Shown piece by piece: positions 25,889 to 34,504 of a stretch of 64,000 bases of DNA; position 1 is the stretch's first letter; each line of letters starts with the position of its first letter. The DNA comes from Acididesulfobacillus acetoxydans (GTDB lineage: Bacteria; Bacillota; Desulfitobacteriia; Desulfitobacteriales; Desulfitobacteriaceae): the NCBI RefSeq assembly GCF_900016645.1, contig NZ_CDGJ01000033.1. One strand, given 5' to 3'. Under the pieces are notes generated by a model. It was given only the letters and a program-made list of their open reading frames with translations. It searched no databases and had not been told where the DNA came from. Made by a program: the position numbers and the translations under genes.

Positions 25889-27127
25889 ATGAGGATGAGT
25901 TCATTGAGAAGGGATATCGCCGGTTTGGGGCCGGAGGGGGCCGAGGCGGACCGGCGGCCGGGCCTCTACGTGCATGTGCCTTTTTGCCTGCGGAAATGCG
26001 ATTATTGTGCTTTTTACTCGTTGCCGGAGCCCGGATGGGGCTTGATTTCGGCCTACCTGCAAGGGTTGGCCGGAGAAGCCGAGTTGTGCTGCCAGGATGC
26101 CCCCGACGGGGTGTCTTCTCTTTTTATCGGCGGGGGGACCCCCACGGTGTTATCAGAAGAAGGCTTAAGCAAACTGCTCGGGATCCTCACCCGGAGCTTT
26201 CGCCCGGACGAAAACTGCGAGCAGAGTGTGGAAGCCAACCCGGGAACCTTGAACCGGGAAAAGCTGCGGATTTTGCGCCAAGCGGGGATTAATCGGCTTT
26301 CTCTGGGTGCGCAGTCTTTTTCCGATCTGCTTCTGAAGAGCCTGGGGCGGATCCACCGGGCGGGGGAAATCAGAGAGGGAGTGCGCCTGGCCCGGGACGC
26401 GGGGTTTTCCAATCTCAACCTGGATTTGATGTTCGGACTGCCCGGGCAGAGCCTCGGGCTGTGGCAGGAGACGTTGGCGGAGGCGGTGGCCCTGGCGCCG
26501 GAACATTTGTCACTCTATGCTCTGACGCCGGAGGAGGGAACCCCTTTGGCCCGGCGCTACTCCGACGGGACGGCGTGCGCCCCGTCGGCGCCGCTTCCCC
26601 CCCGTTCTCTGCCGCCGTTGCCGGACGATGAGCAGCAGGCGGAAATGTATGACTGGGCGGTGGAGTATCTGGCCGCAAGGGGCTACCTGCGTTATGAAGT
26701 GTCCAACTTTGCCCTGCCGGATAGAGAATGCCGGCATAACTCAGCGGTTTGGCGGGGTCGCGATTACCTCGGCCTCGGTCCGGGCGCAGTGTCGACTTTG
26801 CGCGGGGTACGAAGACGCAATCTTGAGAGTGTGAGAGATTATGCCGAACACCTCGCACAAGGCCGGAATCCGTGGGAACCGACGGGAGTGGAGGTCCTTT
26901 CGGCGCAGGAGCTGAGGAGCGAGCGCCTCATTTTGGGGCTCAGGCTCCGGGAAGGGGTCTGTCTCAGCGCTTTCCGCAGGGATTTTGGCGTGGATTTAAG
27001 GGATATTTATGGGGAAGTTTTGGCACGCTATCTTCGAATGGGTGTATTGATTCTGGGTGAGGATTCGCTCCGGCTTAAGCCCGCTTATACCTTTGTCGCC
27101 AACGCGGTTTTAAAGGACTTCGTCTAA
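25889..27127 (+). CDS. hemW: Radical SAM protein HemW (CPO-III-like heme chaperone)
   Basis: 412 aa. The radical-SAM cluster motif CLRKCDYC (CxxxCxxC) lies at about residues 32-39, with FIGGGTPTVL near 80 (GGGTP), EANPGTLN near 110 and MFGLPGQ near 180. The HemW class, once called oxygen-independent coproporphyrinogen oxidase, is now regarded as a heme chaperone; it lacks the extra N-terminal region of HemN. The position before hrcA in Firmicutes fits HemW. A short low-complexity stretch (SAPLPPRSLPPLPDDE, about 231-246) is a local insertion. Confidence 0.9.
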   Translation: MRMSSLRRDIAGLGPEGAEADRRPGLYVHVPFCLRKCDYCAFYSLPEPGWGLISAYLQGLAGEAELCCQDAPDGVSSLFIGGGTPTVLSEEGLSKLLGILTRSFRPDENCEQSVEANPGTLNREKLRILRQAGINRLSLGAQSFSDLLLKSLGRIHRAGEIREGVRLARDAGFSNLNLDLMFGLPGQSLGLWQETLAEAVALAPEHLSLYALTPEEGTPLARRYSDGTACAPSAPLPPRSLPPLPDDEQQAEMYDWAVEYLAARGYLRYEVSNFALPDRECRHNSAVWRGRDYLGLGPGAVSTLRGVRRRNLESVRDYAEHLAQGRNPWEPTGVEVLSAQELRSERLILGLRLREGVCLSAFRRDFGVDLRDIYGEVLARYLRMGVLILGEDSLRLKPAYTFVANAVLKDFV

Positions 27128-27185
27128 GCGGAACCCCTCCTCCGAGCAAGGCAAAAATTCAACGCTTTTCGGGCATATGAGCCCC

Positions 27186-27214
27186 TTGACAAAGAAAATA
27201 TGGCGTGGTAAGGT
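27186..27214 (+). promoter_or_regulatory. Sigma-A promoter of the hrcA heat-shock operon
   Basis: TTGACA (27186-27191), a 17-bp spacer and TAAGGT (27209-27214), placed just upstream of the CIRCE element. Confidence 0.7.
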
Positions 27215-27228
27215 GATGACAAACGGAG

Positions 27229-27255
27229 TTAGCACTCATCTAACGAGAGTGCTAA
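27229..27255 (+). promoter_or_regulatory. CIRCE operator (HrcA-binding site)
   Basis: Perfect TTAGCACTC-N9-GAGTGCTAA, the classical CIRCE inverted repeat bound by HrcA. It lies at the expected transcription start of the hrcA-grpE-dnaK-dnaJ operon, so it blocks transcription when HrcA is folded and active. Confidence 0.98.
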
Positions 27256-27376
27256 CAACCACCCGGGCGCTGCGACGGGCGCAAGGGCCGCCTCTTTGGG
27301 GCCCGTGAGCGCGCTAAGCGGCCGGCAAGCGGACGGGACGGAAAGGGCGCGGTCAGGTTGAAGGGGGCGAAGGCGG

Positions 27377-28414
27377 ATGCAGATGGATGATCGCAAAAAG
27401 AGAATACTGCGGGCCATTGTTCAGGATTACATTGCTTCCGCTGAGCCTATCGGCTCGCGTACGATTGCACGCAAGTTCGACCTTGGCGTATCCCCGGCCA
27501 CTATCCGCAATGAGATGTCGGATTTAGAAGAACTGGGTTTAATCGAGCAACCGCATACTTCGGCCGGGCGCATTCCTTCTGATGCCGGGTACAGGTATTA
27601 CGTCGATTTTCTCATGGACCCTCCCTGCCTGGGTGACCAGGAAAAAGTGTTGATTGAGCGGGAGACGGCCAGGCGGATTCACGAAATTCAAGAAGTCATC
27701 AACCAAACGAGCAAGCTCCTCTCTCAGCTGACCAGTTTGACCAGTGTGATTATGGGGCCGCAGAACGGGAAAAGCCTTTTTAGCAAGATGTATTTTCTTC
27801 CGTATCAGCCCGGCCAGGCCATCATGGTGGTCGTGAAAGAGAATGGTGTGGTTGAGAACCATATTGTAGATATCGGCGAAGACGTGGAGGCTGAAGAACT
27901 CCAGAAAGTGGCCGATGTCTTAAACCGCAAAATGCAGGGGCATTCCCTGCACGACGTGCGCAAGAGCCTGCTGCATGAGATTTACAGTGAATTGTCCCGC
28001 CAGAGGCATCTTTTGGACAGTGCCTTGGCCATGCTTGAGCCGATCATCAACGAAGATGACAGTGATCATGACCACATTTATCTGGGCGGAGCGCTCAATA
28101 TGCTCAACCAGCCCGAGTTTCGCGACTTGGATAAAGTCAAAGGCTTACTGAAAGCTCTGGAAGAAGACGGGCGGCTGAAAAAGTTGCTTTCCACAGAACA
28201 ACATGGATTAAGGGTTAGTATTGGTGGGGAAAATAGATTGGAAGAGTTTCAGGATTGCAGCGTGATCTCGGCTTCCCTTCGTTATAACGGAGAGCTGTTC
28301 GGGGTTGTGGGCATACTGGGTCCGACCAGGATGGACTATGCCAAAGCGATGGCGATTGTAGACTACACGACCCGGAGACTGAACCGGATCCTGCGGAACC
28401 GGCGGGGACCGTGA
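27377..28414 (+). CDS. hrcA: Heat-inducible transcription repressor HrcA
   Basis: 345 aa. N-terminal winged helix (RKKRILRAIVQDYIASAEPIGSRTIAR, then SPATIRNEMSDLEELGLIEQPHTSAGRIPSD, residues 5-71) that binds CIRCE, followed by the GAF-like domain, with GVVGILGPTRMDYAKAMAIVDY at the end. It represses its own operon through the CIRCE 120 bases upstream; GroEL keeps it active in the known model. It is the first gene of hrcA-grpE-dnaK-dnaJ-prmA-rsmE-mtaB. Starts at the ATG at 27377 after GAAGGCGG (a second ATG at 27383 is possible). Confidence 0.97.
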   Translation: MQMDDRKKRILRAIVQDYIASAEPIGSRTIARKFDLGVSPATIRNEMSDLEELGLIEQPHTSAGRIPSDAGYRYYVDFLMDPPCLGDQEKVLIERETARRIHEIQEVINQTSKLLSQLTSLTSVIMGPQNGKSLFSKMYFLPYQPGQAIMVVVKENGVVENHIVDIGEDVEAEELQKVADVLNRKMQGHSLHDVRKSLLHEIYSELSRQRHLLDSALAMLEPIINEDDSDHDHIYLGGALNMLNQPEFRDLDKVKGLLKALEEDGRLKKLLSTEQHGLRVSIGGENRLEEFQDCSVISASLRYNGELFGVVGILGPTRMDYAKAMAIVDYTTRRLNRILRNRRGP

Positions 28415-28429
28415 GCGGAGGAGCGGGGA

Positions 28430-29212
28430 TTGGGACAGGCAACATTTAGGAAGGAAAAGAGGGGAGCGACTCTGAAAGACGGGAGGCTCGACAGAGTGGA
28501 TGCAGAGGACAGAGAAGCAAAGGAGACAGGCGATTTCTCTCGCGTGAAGGATGAGGCCGGCGGGGGCCAAGGAGCCGAAGCCGGGGGAAAAGAGCCCGGG
28601 GAACCCCGCCAAACCGCAGAGGAAAGCGGGGAGTCCGGCCGTGTTAAAGAAGAAAACGGAGAGCCGCGTCAAGCCGGCGCAGAAACCGAAGGAAGCCGGA
28701 GCAAAGAGAGTGCGGACGGAGGTGAAGCCGCGGGCGGCGGGGAGGCCGAAGTTCTGACTCCGGAAGAACAGCTGAGCCGGGCCGAGGGCCGGGCGAAGGA
28801 TTATTATGCTCACTTGCAGCGTTTGCAGGCCGAATTTGACAACTACCGGAAGCGCACGGTGAAGGAAAAGGAGGAGACGGTCAAGTACGCGGCTGAAAGA
28901 ATTGTGGCCTCTCTCCTGCCGGTGCTCGATAACTTTGAAAGGGCTGTCGCGGCCAGCCGGACCAACCGGGACTTTGACAGTTTTGCCCAAGGTGTGGAAA
29001 TGATTTTCAGGCAAATGCAAGCGGTTCTCGTGAAAGAAGGACTCACAGAGATCAAAGCGGTGGGGGAAACATTTGACCCGAAACTGCACGAGGCCGTCAT
29101 GCAGATTGATTCCGAAGACCATCCGGGCAACACGGTGGTTGAGGAATTGCAGAAGGGTTATTACCTTAAAGATAAAGTGCTGCGCCCGACCATGGTGAAA
29201 GTCTCGCGTTGA
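28430..29212 (+). CDS. grpE: Nucleotide exchange factor GrpE
   Basis: Releases ADP from DnaK. 260 aa from a TTG at 28430 with GGAGGAG at good spacing. The structured part starts near residue 103 (LTPEEQLSRAEGRAKDYYAHLQRLQAEFDNYRKRT, the coiled coil) and ends in the beta domain (DHPGNTVVEELQKGYYLKDKVLRPTMVKV). The first 100 residues are a Glu/Gly/Arg/Lys-rich, probably disordered tail with duplicated ESGRVKEENGEPRQ-like phrases; GrpE is usually about 190 aa, so this tail is unusually long. Confidence 0.94.
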   Translation: MGQATFRKEKRGATLKDGRLDRVDAEDREAKETGDFSRVKDEAGGGQGAEAGGKEPGEPRQTAEESGESGRVKEENGEPRQAGAETEGSRSKESADGGEAAGGGEAEVLTPEEQLSRAEGRAKDYYAHLQRLQAEFDNYRKRTVKEKEETVKYAAERIVASLLPVLDNFERAVAASRTNRDFDSFAQGVEMIFRQMQAVLVKEGLTEIKAVGETFDPKLHEAVMQIDSEDHPGNTVVEELQKGYYLKDKVLRPTMVKVSR

Positions 29213-29259
29213 GCGGGATGCCGGGAAGTGTCTGAGGCGTTTAAGGAGGAAGAAAAATT

Positions 29260-31107
29260 ATGGGCAAGATTATTGGGATTGACCTTGGTACGACTTTTTC
29301 ATGTGTGGCGGTTATGGAAGGCGGAGAGGCCGTCGTCATCCCGAACGCGGAGGGTAACCGGACGACGCCCTCGGTCGTGGGCTTCTCGAAGACAGGTGAA
29401 CGTTTGGTGGGCCAGGTGGCGAAGCGGCAGGCTGTCTCCAATCCTGACAGGACTGTCAGTTCGATCAAACGGCATATGGGTTCAGACTACAAAGTGACCA
29501 TCGACGGCAAGAGTTACTCTCCTCAAGAGATCTCAGCTATGGTCCTGCAGAAACTGAAAGCGGATGCCGAAGCTTATCTGGGCCAAACGGTCACTCAGGC
29601 GGTCATCACGGTACCGGCTTACTTTACGGATGCCCAGCGCCAGGCCACAAAGGATGCGGGAACCATTGCCGGCATGGAGGTTTTGCGCATCATCAATGAA
29701 CCGACGGCCGCGGCCCTGGCTTACGGTCTCGATAAACAGGAGGACCAAACGGTTTTGGTGTTTGACCTGGGGGGCGGTACATTTGACGTGTCCATCCTGG
29801 AATTGAGCCAGGGAATGGTAGAAGTGAAGGCTACCAGCGGCAACAACCGCTTGGGCGGTGACGACTTTGACCAACGCGTCATGGATTACATGGTGTCGGA
29901 GTTCAAGAAGAGCCATGCGGTGGATCTCGCGAAAGACAAAGTGGCCATGCAGCGTCTGAAGGAAGCGGCTGAGAAGGCCAAGATCGAACTTTCCGGCGTG
30001 ACCACGACCAATGTCAACCTGCCGTTCATCACGATGACGGCGGAAGGTCCGCAGCATTTGGATATCAATATTTCCCGGGCCAAATTTGAAGAGTTGATTG
30101 CGGATTTGATTGAAGCCACCATGGGCCCGACCCGCCAGGCTTTACAGGACGCTAAGCTCTCCTGGCAGGATATTCACCAGGTCATTCTGGTCGGGGGCTC
30201 GACCCGGGTGCCCGCGGTACAAGAAGCCATCCGTAAAATGAGCGGCAAAGAACCGCACAAAGGGGTGAACCCGGACGAAGTGGTGGCCCTTGGGGCAGCG
30301 ATCCAGGGCGGCGTTTTGGGCGGGGAAGTCAAGGACATCATTTTGGTGGACGTAACGCCCCTGTCCCTGGGCATCGAAACCATGGGCGGTATTTTCACCC
30401 GGATTATCGATCGTAACACGACGATTCCGACCACCAAATCGCAAATCTTTTCCACGGCGGCGGACAGCCAGACTTCAGTGGACGTGCATGTCCTTCAGGG
30501 TGAGCGGGAAATGGCCGCCTATAACAAGACTCTGGGCCGCTTCCAATTGTCGGGTATTCCGCCGGCACCGCGCGGCATTCCGCAAATTGAGGTCAAGTTT
30601 GACATCGACGCCAACGGCATTGTCCATGTTTCCGCCAAGGATATGGCCACAGGCAACGAGCAGAAAGTGACGATCACCTCTTCGACCGGTTTGTCGAAAG
30701 ACGAGATTGAGCGCATGAAGAAAGACGCCGAATCTCATGCGGACGAAGACCGCAAACGTAAAGAGCTGATCGACGTCAAGAACCAAGCAGATTCATTGGT
30801 GTATCAAACGGAGAAGGCTCTCAAGGACTTTGAGGGCAAAGGGAATGCCGCCGAACTCGAGAGTGTCAAGAAAGCGTTGGAGGAATTGAAGAGTGTGGCG
30901 GCCGGCGAAGATCTCGAGGCTATTAAGGCGAAATCGGAAGCCGTGACGAAAGTTCTCTATCCCTTCATTGAGAAGATGTACCAGCAGCAGGGCGGACAAC
31001 CCGGTGCCGGTACGGGAGCGGGTCCGGAACCCGGTGCGGGGGCTCAAGCACAACGGGATGACAATGTGGTGGATGCGGAATATACTGAGGTAGACTCGGA
31101 TAAATAA
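29260..31107 (+). CDS. dnaK: Chaperone protein DnaK (Hsp70)
   Basis: 615 aa, normal length. ATPase domain: GIIDLGTT-type phosphate loop (GIDLGTTFSCVAV, residues 5-17), DLGGGTFDVSIL near 170, and GGSTRVPAVQEAI near 310. Substrate domain with VTPLSLGIETMGG near 368, then the helical lid and the final NVVDAEYTEVD tail that closes many bacterial DnaK proteins. AAGGAGG precedes the ATG. It works with GrpE and DnaJ of the same operon under HrcA/CIRCE control. Confidence 0.98.
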   Translation: MGKIIGIDLGTTFSCVAVMEGGEAVVIPNAEGNRTTPSVVGFSKTGERLVGQVAKRQAVSNPDRTVSSIKRHMGSDYKVTIDGKSYSPQEISAMVLQKLKADAEAYLGQTVTQAVITVPAYFTDAQRQATKDAGTIAGMEVLRIINEPTAAALAYGLDKQEDQTVLVFDLGGGTFDVSILELSQGMVEVKATSGNNRLGGDDFDQRVMDYMVSEFKKSHAVDLAKDKVAMQRLKEAAEKAKIELSGVTTTNVNLPFITMTAEGPQHLDINISRAKFEELIADLIEATMGPTRQALQDAKLSWQDIHQVILVGGSTRVPAVQEAIRKMSGKEPHKGVNPDEVVALGAAIQGGVLGGEVKDIILVDVTPLSLGIETMGGIFTRIIDRNTTIPTTKSQIFSTAADSQTSVDVHVLQGEREMAAYNKTLGRFQLSGIPPAPRGIPQIEVKFDIDANGIVHVSAKDMATGNEQKVTITSSTGLSKDEIERMKKDAESHADEDRKRKELIDVKNQADSLVYQTEKALKDFEGKGNAAELESVKKALEELKSVAAGEDLEAIKAKSEAVTKVLYPFIEKMYQQQGGQPGAGTGAGPEPGAGAQAQRDDNVVDAEYTEVDSDK

Positions 31108-31429
31108 GGACAGAGGCCGGAAGTCAGAAGTCAGAGGCCGGAAGTCAGAAACCGGAGACCGGGGGCCGGAAGCCGGAGTCGGCCCTGCGGTCAGCCTCGC
31201 GCGAGGATGCACCTCCGCCGGCAGAATCTCGTCAAAGTTAACGAGCGAGCGTTGACGTTTCCCTGCCTCCGCCGGCGGGGATGGCATGGATTGCCCACTT
31301 TTGAAAGTGGGCTTCTTGTCTGCACCGGACGAAAGGCAGAGTACAGGGAACCATTCCCGCTTGCAGAAGCGGGAGTCTCACGACCGGGTAAACTTGATTC
31401 GATGTGGAGAAGCCGAAGGAGTGCGCAGA
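31108..31429. repeat. Low-complexity GGTCAGAAG-type repeats and an IS605-like hairpin
   Basis: The gap after dnaK starts with degenerate copies of GAAGTCAGAGGCCG (31117-31180), the same low-complexity family as at 37437-37490, 52083-52112 and 62836-62930. At 31295-31313 there is a small hairpin (GCCCACTTT-GAAAGTGGGC), and at 31355-31374 a hairpin TCCCGCTT-GCAG-AAGCGGGA followed by GTCTCACG, similar to the terminal hairpin of the structured elements. No transposase and no gene are seen. Confidence 0.5.
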
Positions 31430-31540
31430 ATGCGTTTGAGCGAGTTCTCCCCAGTTCTCGAGGGGCTGCATAAGATGAGGCAGGAACTTGAGCGGGAATT
31501 AATGGCAAAGCGGACGCAGCCATTCACTTGTACGGATTAA
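31430..31540 (+). CDS. Hypothetical 36-aa protein before dnaJ
   Basis: The ATG at 31430 has a near-perfect AAGGAG eight bases upstream. The product is short, charged and helical, with an LHKMRQELERELMAKR stretch that resembles the first helix of Spo0E-like phosphatases, but the SQELD motif of that family is missing. It lies in the dnaK-dnaJ gap and ends 59 bases before dnaJ. A chance open frame is possible; I assign no function. Confidence 0.35.
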   Translation: MRLSEFSPVLEGLHKMRQELERELMAKRTQPFTCTD

Positions 31541-31599
31541 TATGCTAGAGTAGAGGACGGATTCGCGGGGGCGACTGAGGGGAGTGATGGCGGAAAACC

Positions 31600-32727
31600 A
31601 TGAAACGGGATTATTACGAAGTGCTCGGACTCGGCAAAGGCGCCGGTGATGCGGAAATAAAGCAGGCGTACCGGAAACTGGCCCGGCAATACCATCCGGA
31701 CGTGAATCCGGGCAATAAGGAAGCTGAAGAGAAATTCAAAGAAGCGACCGAAGCTTACGATGTCCTGAGCGATCCGGAGAAGAAAGCGCGCTATGACCAG
31801 TTTGGCCATGCGGGGGTGGACCCCAACGCCGGTGGGTTCGGTGGTTTCGGCGGAGGATTCGAAGGCGGTTTCGGTGATATTTTCGACATGTTTTTCGGCG
31901 GCGGGGGAGGCGGACGGCATGCCGGTCCGCAAAGGGGTGCCGACCTGCGTTATGACATGTCCCTGACATTTGAAGAAGCGGCCTTCGGAGTCGAGAAGGA
32001 GATTCAGATTCCCCGTCTGGAGACTTGTCCGGATTGTCAGGGTTCCGGGGCCGCGGCCGGCACACATCCCAGTACCTGCTCTCAGTGCCGGGGTACGGGG
32101 CAGGTGAAGACAGCCCAGCGCACACCCTTTGGCCAGTTCCAGACCGTGAGAACTTGCCCGGCCTGTCACGGAGAGGGTAAAATTGTCCTCTCTCCATGCA
32201 AGACCTGTGCCGGACAGGGGAAAATCCGCCGTGTCAAGACGGTGAACATCAATGTCCCGGCCGGTTCCGAAGACGGTCTGAACCTGCGCTTGAACGGAGA
32301 CGGGGAGGCCGGGGCTAAAGGCGGGCCGCCGGGAGATCTTTATATCGTTTTGCATGTGAAACCGCACAAGTTTTTTGAGCGGCAAGGGAATGATGTTTAT
32401 TGCGAAGTCCCCATCACCATGGTTCAGGCGGCCTTAGGCGCGGAGATCGAGGTGCCGACGCTGGACGGGAATGTGAAAATGAAGGTGCCGGAAGGCACGC
32501 AGACTTCCAGCGTCTTCCGGCTGAGGGGGCACGGGATTCCTTACCGGCGCGGCAACGGGCGCGGGGACCAACATGTGCAGGTGCTCGTGACGGTGCCGAC
32601 CAAACTCAACGAGAAACAGAAGGAACTCCTGCGCGAATTTGCCGAATCCGCCTCGGAACAGCAACAGATGGGGAAGAAGTCTTTCTTCGATAAGGTGAAA
32701 GAGAATCTGCGCGATGCCATGGGTTAA
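31600..32727 (+). CDS. dnaJ: Chaperone protein DnaJ (Hsp40)
   Basis: 375 aa. J-domain at residues 1-70 with the HPD that stimulates DnaK (RQYHPDVNPG); Gly/Phe-rich region about 75-110; zinc-finger domain with four CxxCxGxG repeats (CPDCQGSG, CSQCRGTG, CPACHGEG, CKTCAGQG) at about 142-210; and C-terminal substrate-binding domains. Complete type I DnaJ. It is separated from dnaK by 492 bases that contain repeats, so it may be less tightly coupled to the upstream genes than usual. Confidence 0.97.
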   Translation: MKRDYYEVLGLGKGAGDAEIKQAYRKLARQYHPDVNPGNKEAEEKFKEATEAYDVLSDPEKKARYDQFGHAGVDPNAGGFGGFGGGFEGGFGDIFDMFFGGGGGGRHAGPQRGADLRYDMSLTFEEAAFGVEKEIQIPRLETCPDCQGSGAAAGTHPSTCSQCRGTGQVKTAQRTPFGQFQTVRTCPACHGEGKIVLSPCKTCAGQGKIRRVKTVNINVPAGSEDGLNLRLNGDGEAGAKGGPPGDLYIVLHVKPHKFFERQGNDVYCEVPITMVQAALGAEIEVPTLDGNVKMKVPEGTQTSSVFRLRGHGIPYRRGNGRGDQHVQVLVTVPTKLNEKQKELLREFAESASEQQQMGKKSFFDKVKENLRDAMG

Positions 32728-32751
32728 ATCCGATTGCGAGGAGCAGAGCAT

Positions 32752-33693
32752 ATGGACTGGCGCGAAGTGGCGGTAACGGTTTCCTCCGCGGGGGAAGAAG
32801 CTGTTGCCGACCTTTTTTACCAAGTAGGCTGCCCCGGGGTGAGTGTGGAAGATCCGGAACTTCTGCAAAGCTACATCGAGTCCGGGGTTTGGGATTATCA
32901 CGTTTTCGGCGAAGTGAGCTTAACCGGAACCGCGGTGGTCACCGGGTATCTGCCGGAGAGTCCGGATCTGCCCGAGAAACTCGCCGCCCTGGAGCGAGGG
33001 GTTCGGGGGCTTTTAGAACGTTTCCCGGATTGGGTCATTCAGGTGAAAGGGACGACGGTCAAAGAGGAAGAGTGGGCTACTGCTTGGAAAGCCTACTTCA
33101 AACCGATTCACATCGGCGGGCGTTTTTTGATCAAGCCCGCTTGGGAGAAAGCCGAGCCGAAACCGGAAGAAGCGGTGGTTGAAATCGATCCCGGGATGGC
33201 TTTCGGTACCGGGACTCATCCCACGACTAGCCTCTGCCTGGAAGCATTGGCGGAGGTCGTCTGTCCCGGTGCGGAAGTGTTTGACTTGGGCACAGGTTCC
33301 GGGATTCTGGCCATTGCCGCCGCGAAGTTGGGGGCAAAAGTTCGGGCCGTGGACCTGGATCCGGTGGCAGTGCGGGTAGCGGCCGCAAATGTGGCTCTCA
33401 ACGAAGTGACTGCTCAGGTGAGCGTGCTTCGGGGTGATTTGGGCGCCGCCTTGAAGGGAGGGGCCGATTTGGTTGTCGCCAACATTATTGCCGACGTCAT
33501 TTTGGATCTGCTCCCGGATCTGCCTCGGCTGTTGAGGGCCGGCGGGCAATTCATTGCTTCGGGCATTATCGAACAGCGTGCCGCCGAGGTCGAAGCGGGG
33601 CTGGAAAACGCGGGTATGGAGATCGTAAGGCGGCGGGAGGATTCCGGTTGGGTCCTTTTCCAAGCGAGGTGGGCCGATGTTGCATCGGTTTAA
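32752..33693 (+). CDS. prmA: Ribosomal protein L11 methyltransferase
   Basis: SAM-dependent methyltransferase that trimethylates L11. 313 aa from the ATG at 32752 with GCGAGGAG eight bases upstream. The N-terminal L11-recognition domain contains EEEWATAWKAYFKPIHIGGRFLIKPAW (near 104-130); the Rossmann methyltransferase domain has DPGMAFGTGTHPTTSLCLEAL and motif I DLGTGSGILAIAAAKLGA (near 179-196), then NIIADVILDLLPDL. It overlaps rsmE by 17 bases. dnaJ-prmA-rsmE is conserved in Firmicutes. Confidence 0.95.
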   Translation: MDWREVAVTVSSAGEEAVADLFYQVGCPGVSVEDPELLQSYIESGVWDYHVFGEVSLTGTAVVTGYLPESPDLPEKLAALERGVRGLLERFPDWVIQVKGTTVKEEEWATAWKAYFKPIHIGGRFLIKPAWEKAEPKPEEAVVEIDPGMAFGTGTHPTTSLCLEALAEVVCPGAEVFDLGTGSGILAIAAAKLGAKVRAVDLDPVAVRVAAANVALNEVTAQVSVLRGDLGAALKGGADLVVANIIADVILDLLPDLPRLLRAGGQFIASGIIEQRAAEVEAGLENAGMEIVRRREDSGWVLFQARWADVASV

Positions 33694-34417
33694 GATTACG
33701 GAAATGGGAAACCGGGCCTTCTGGCTCAGGGGAAAGGAACGCGAGCATTTGGTCCGGGTCTTGCGTTTAGGACCGGGAGACCGGCTCATCGGTTTTGACA
33801 ACAGTGGCGGCGAATGGCTGGCGGAAGTGGCGGAGATTGCGGAGGAAAGCGTGACCTGTGTGATTGTGGCCGAAAGCCGGCCCGACGTCGAAGCCCACCG
33901 CGAAGTCGTGCTGGCGGCGGGGTTGACAAAAGGCGAAAAATTAGAATGGGTGATCCAAAAGGGGACGGAGCTCGGCATGAGGAGTTTTATCCCCTTGCGG
34001 ACGAAACGTTCCGTTTTGCGGCTGGAGGGCGGCAAAGCTCGGGAACGGGTGGAGCGCTGGCAGAAAATCGCGGCGGAGGCGGCCAAACAGTCGGGTCGGG
34101 TACAAGAACCGCGGGTCCGCGCGGTGAGCGATTGGGCGGAACTTCCTGAGTCCCTGCCCCGGGGGTGTCAATGCCTTATTCCGTACGAAGCCGAAAGAGT
34201 TCGGGGGCTGAAATCCGTTTTAAACACGCTGGAGCGGGGACGGTCCGTTGTTTTGCTGATCGGACCCGAGGGAGGCTTCGACCCGGCGGAAGTGGCCTGG
34301 GCGGAAGATCACCTCCAAGCGATCCGGGTCAGTTTGGGGCCCAGAATTCTGCGGGCGGAAACGGCGGCCCTCGCTGCCTTGACTATGGTGCTGGCAGATA
34401 GCGGGGATTTGGGGTAG
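33677..34417 (+). CDS. rsmE: 16S rRNA (uracil1498-N3)-methyltransferase
   Basis: SPOUT-fold methyltransferase for U1498 of 16S rRNA. 246 aa. The PUA-like N-terminal part is followed by the SPOUT domain with the knot motifs VIQKGTELGMRSFIPLRTKRS, LLIGPEGGFDPAEV and LGPRILRAETAALAALTMV, which are diagnostic for RsmE. The ATG lies within prmA, so translation is coupled. Normal length and no oddities. Confidence 0.95.
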   Translation: MLHRFKITEMGNRAFWLRGKEREHLVRVLRLGPGDRLIGFDNSGGEWLAEVAEIAEESVTCVIVAESRPDVEAHREVVLAAGLTKGEKLEWVIQKGTELGMRSFIPLRTKRSVLRLEGGKARERVERWQKIAAEAAKQSGRVQEPRVRAVSDWAELPESLPRGCQCLIPYEAERVRGLKSVLNTLERGRSVVLLIGPEGGFDPAEVAWAEDHLQAIRVSLGPRILRAETAALAALTMVLADSGDLG

Positions 34418-34504
34418 ACCCCTGTACCTCAACAGTCAGATTACAGCGAGGGACGGCGACCGGATCAGGATGGCCAAAAGACTTAGCCGGGGTGAGAAGA
34501 ATAT

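Noticed and set aside
31600..31620. Alternative dnaJ start at the ATG just upstream (in GTGATGGCGG)
   Set aside because: It is in another frame relative to the J-domain.
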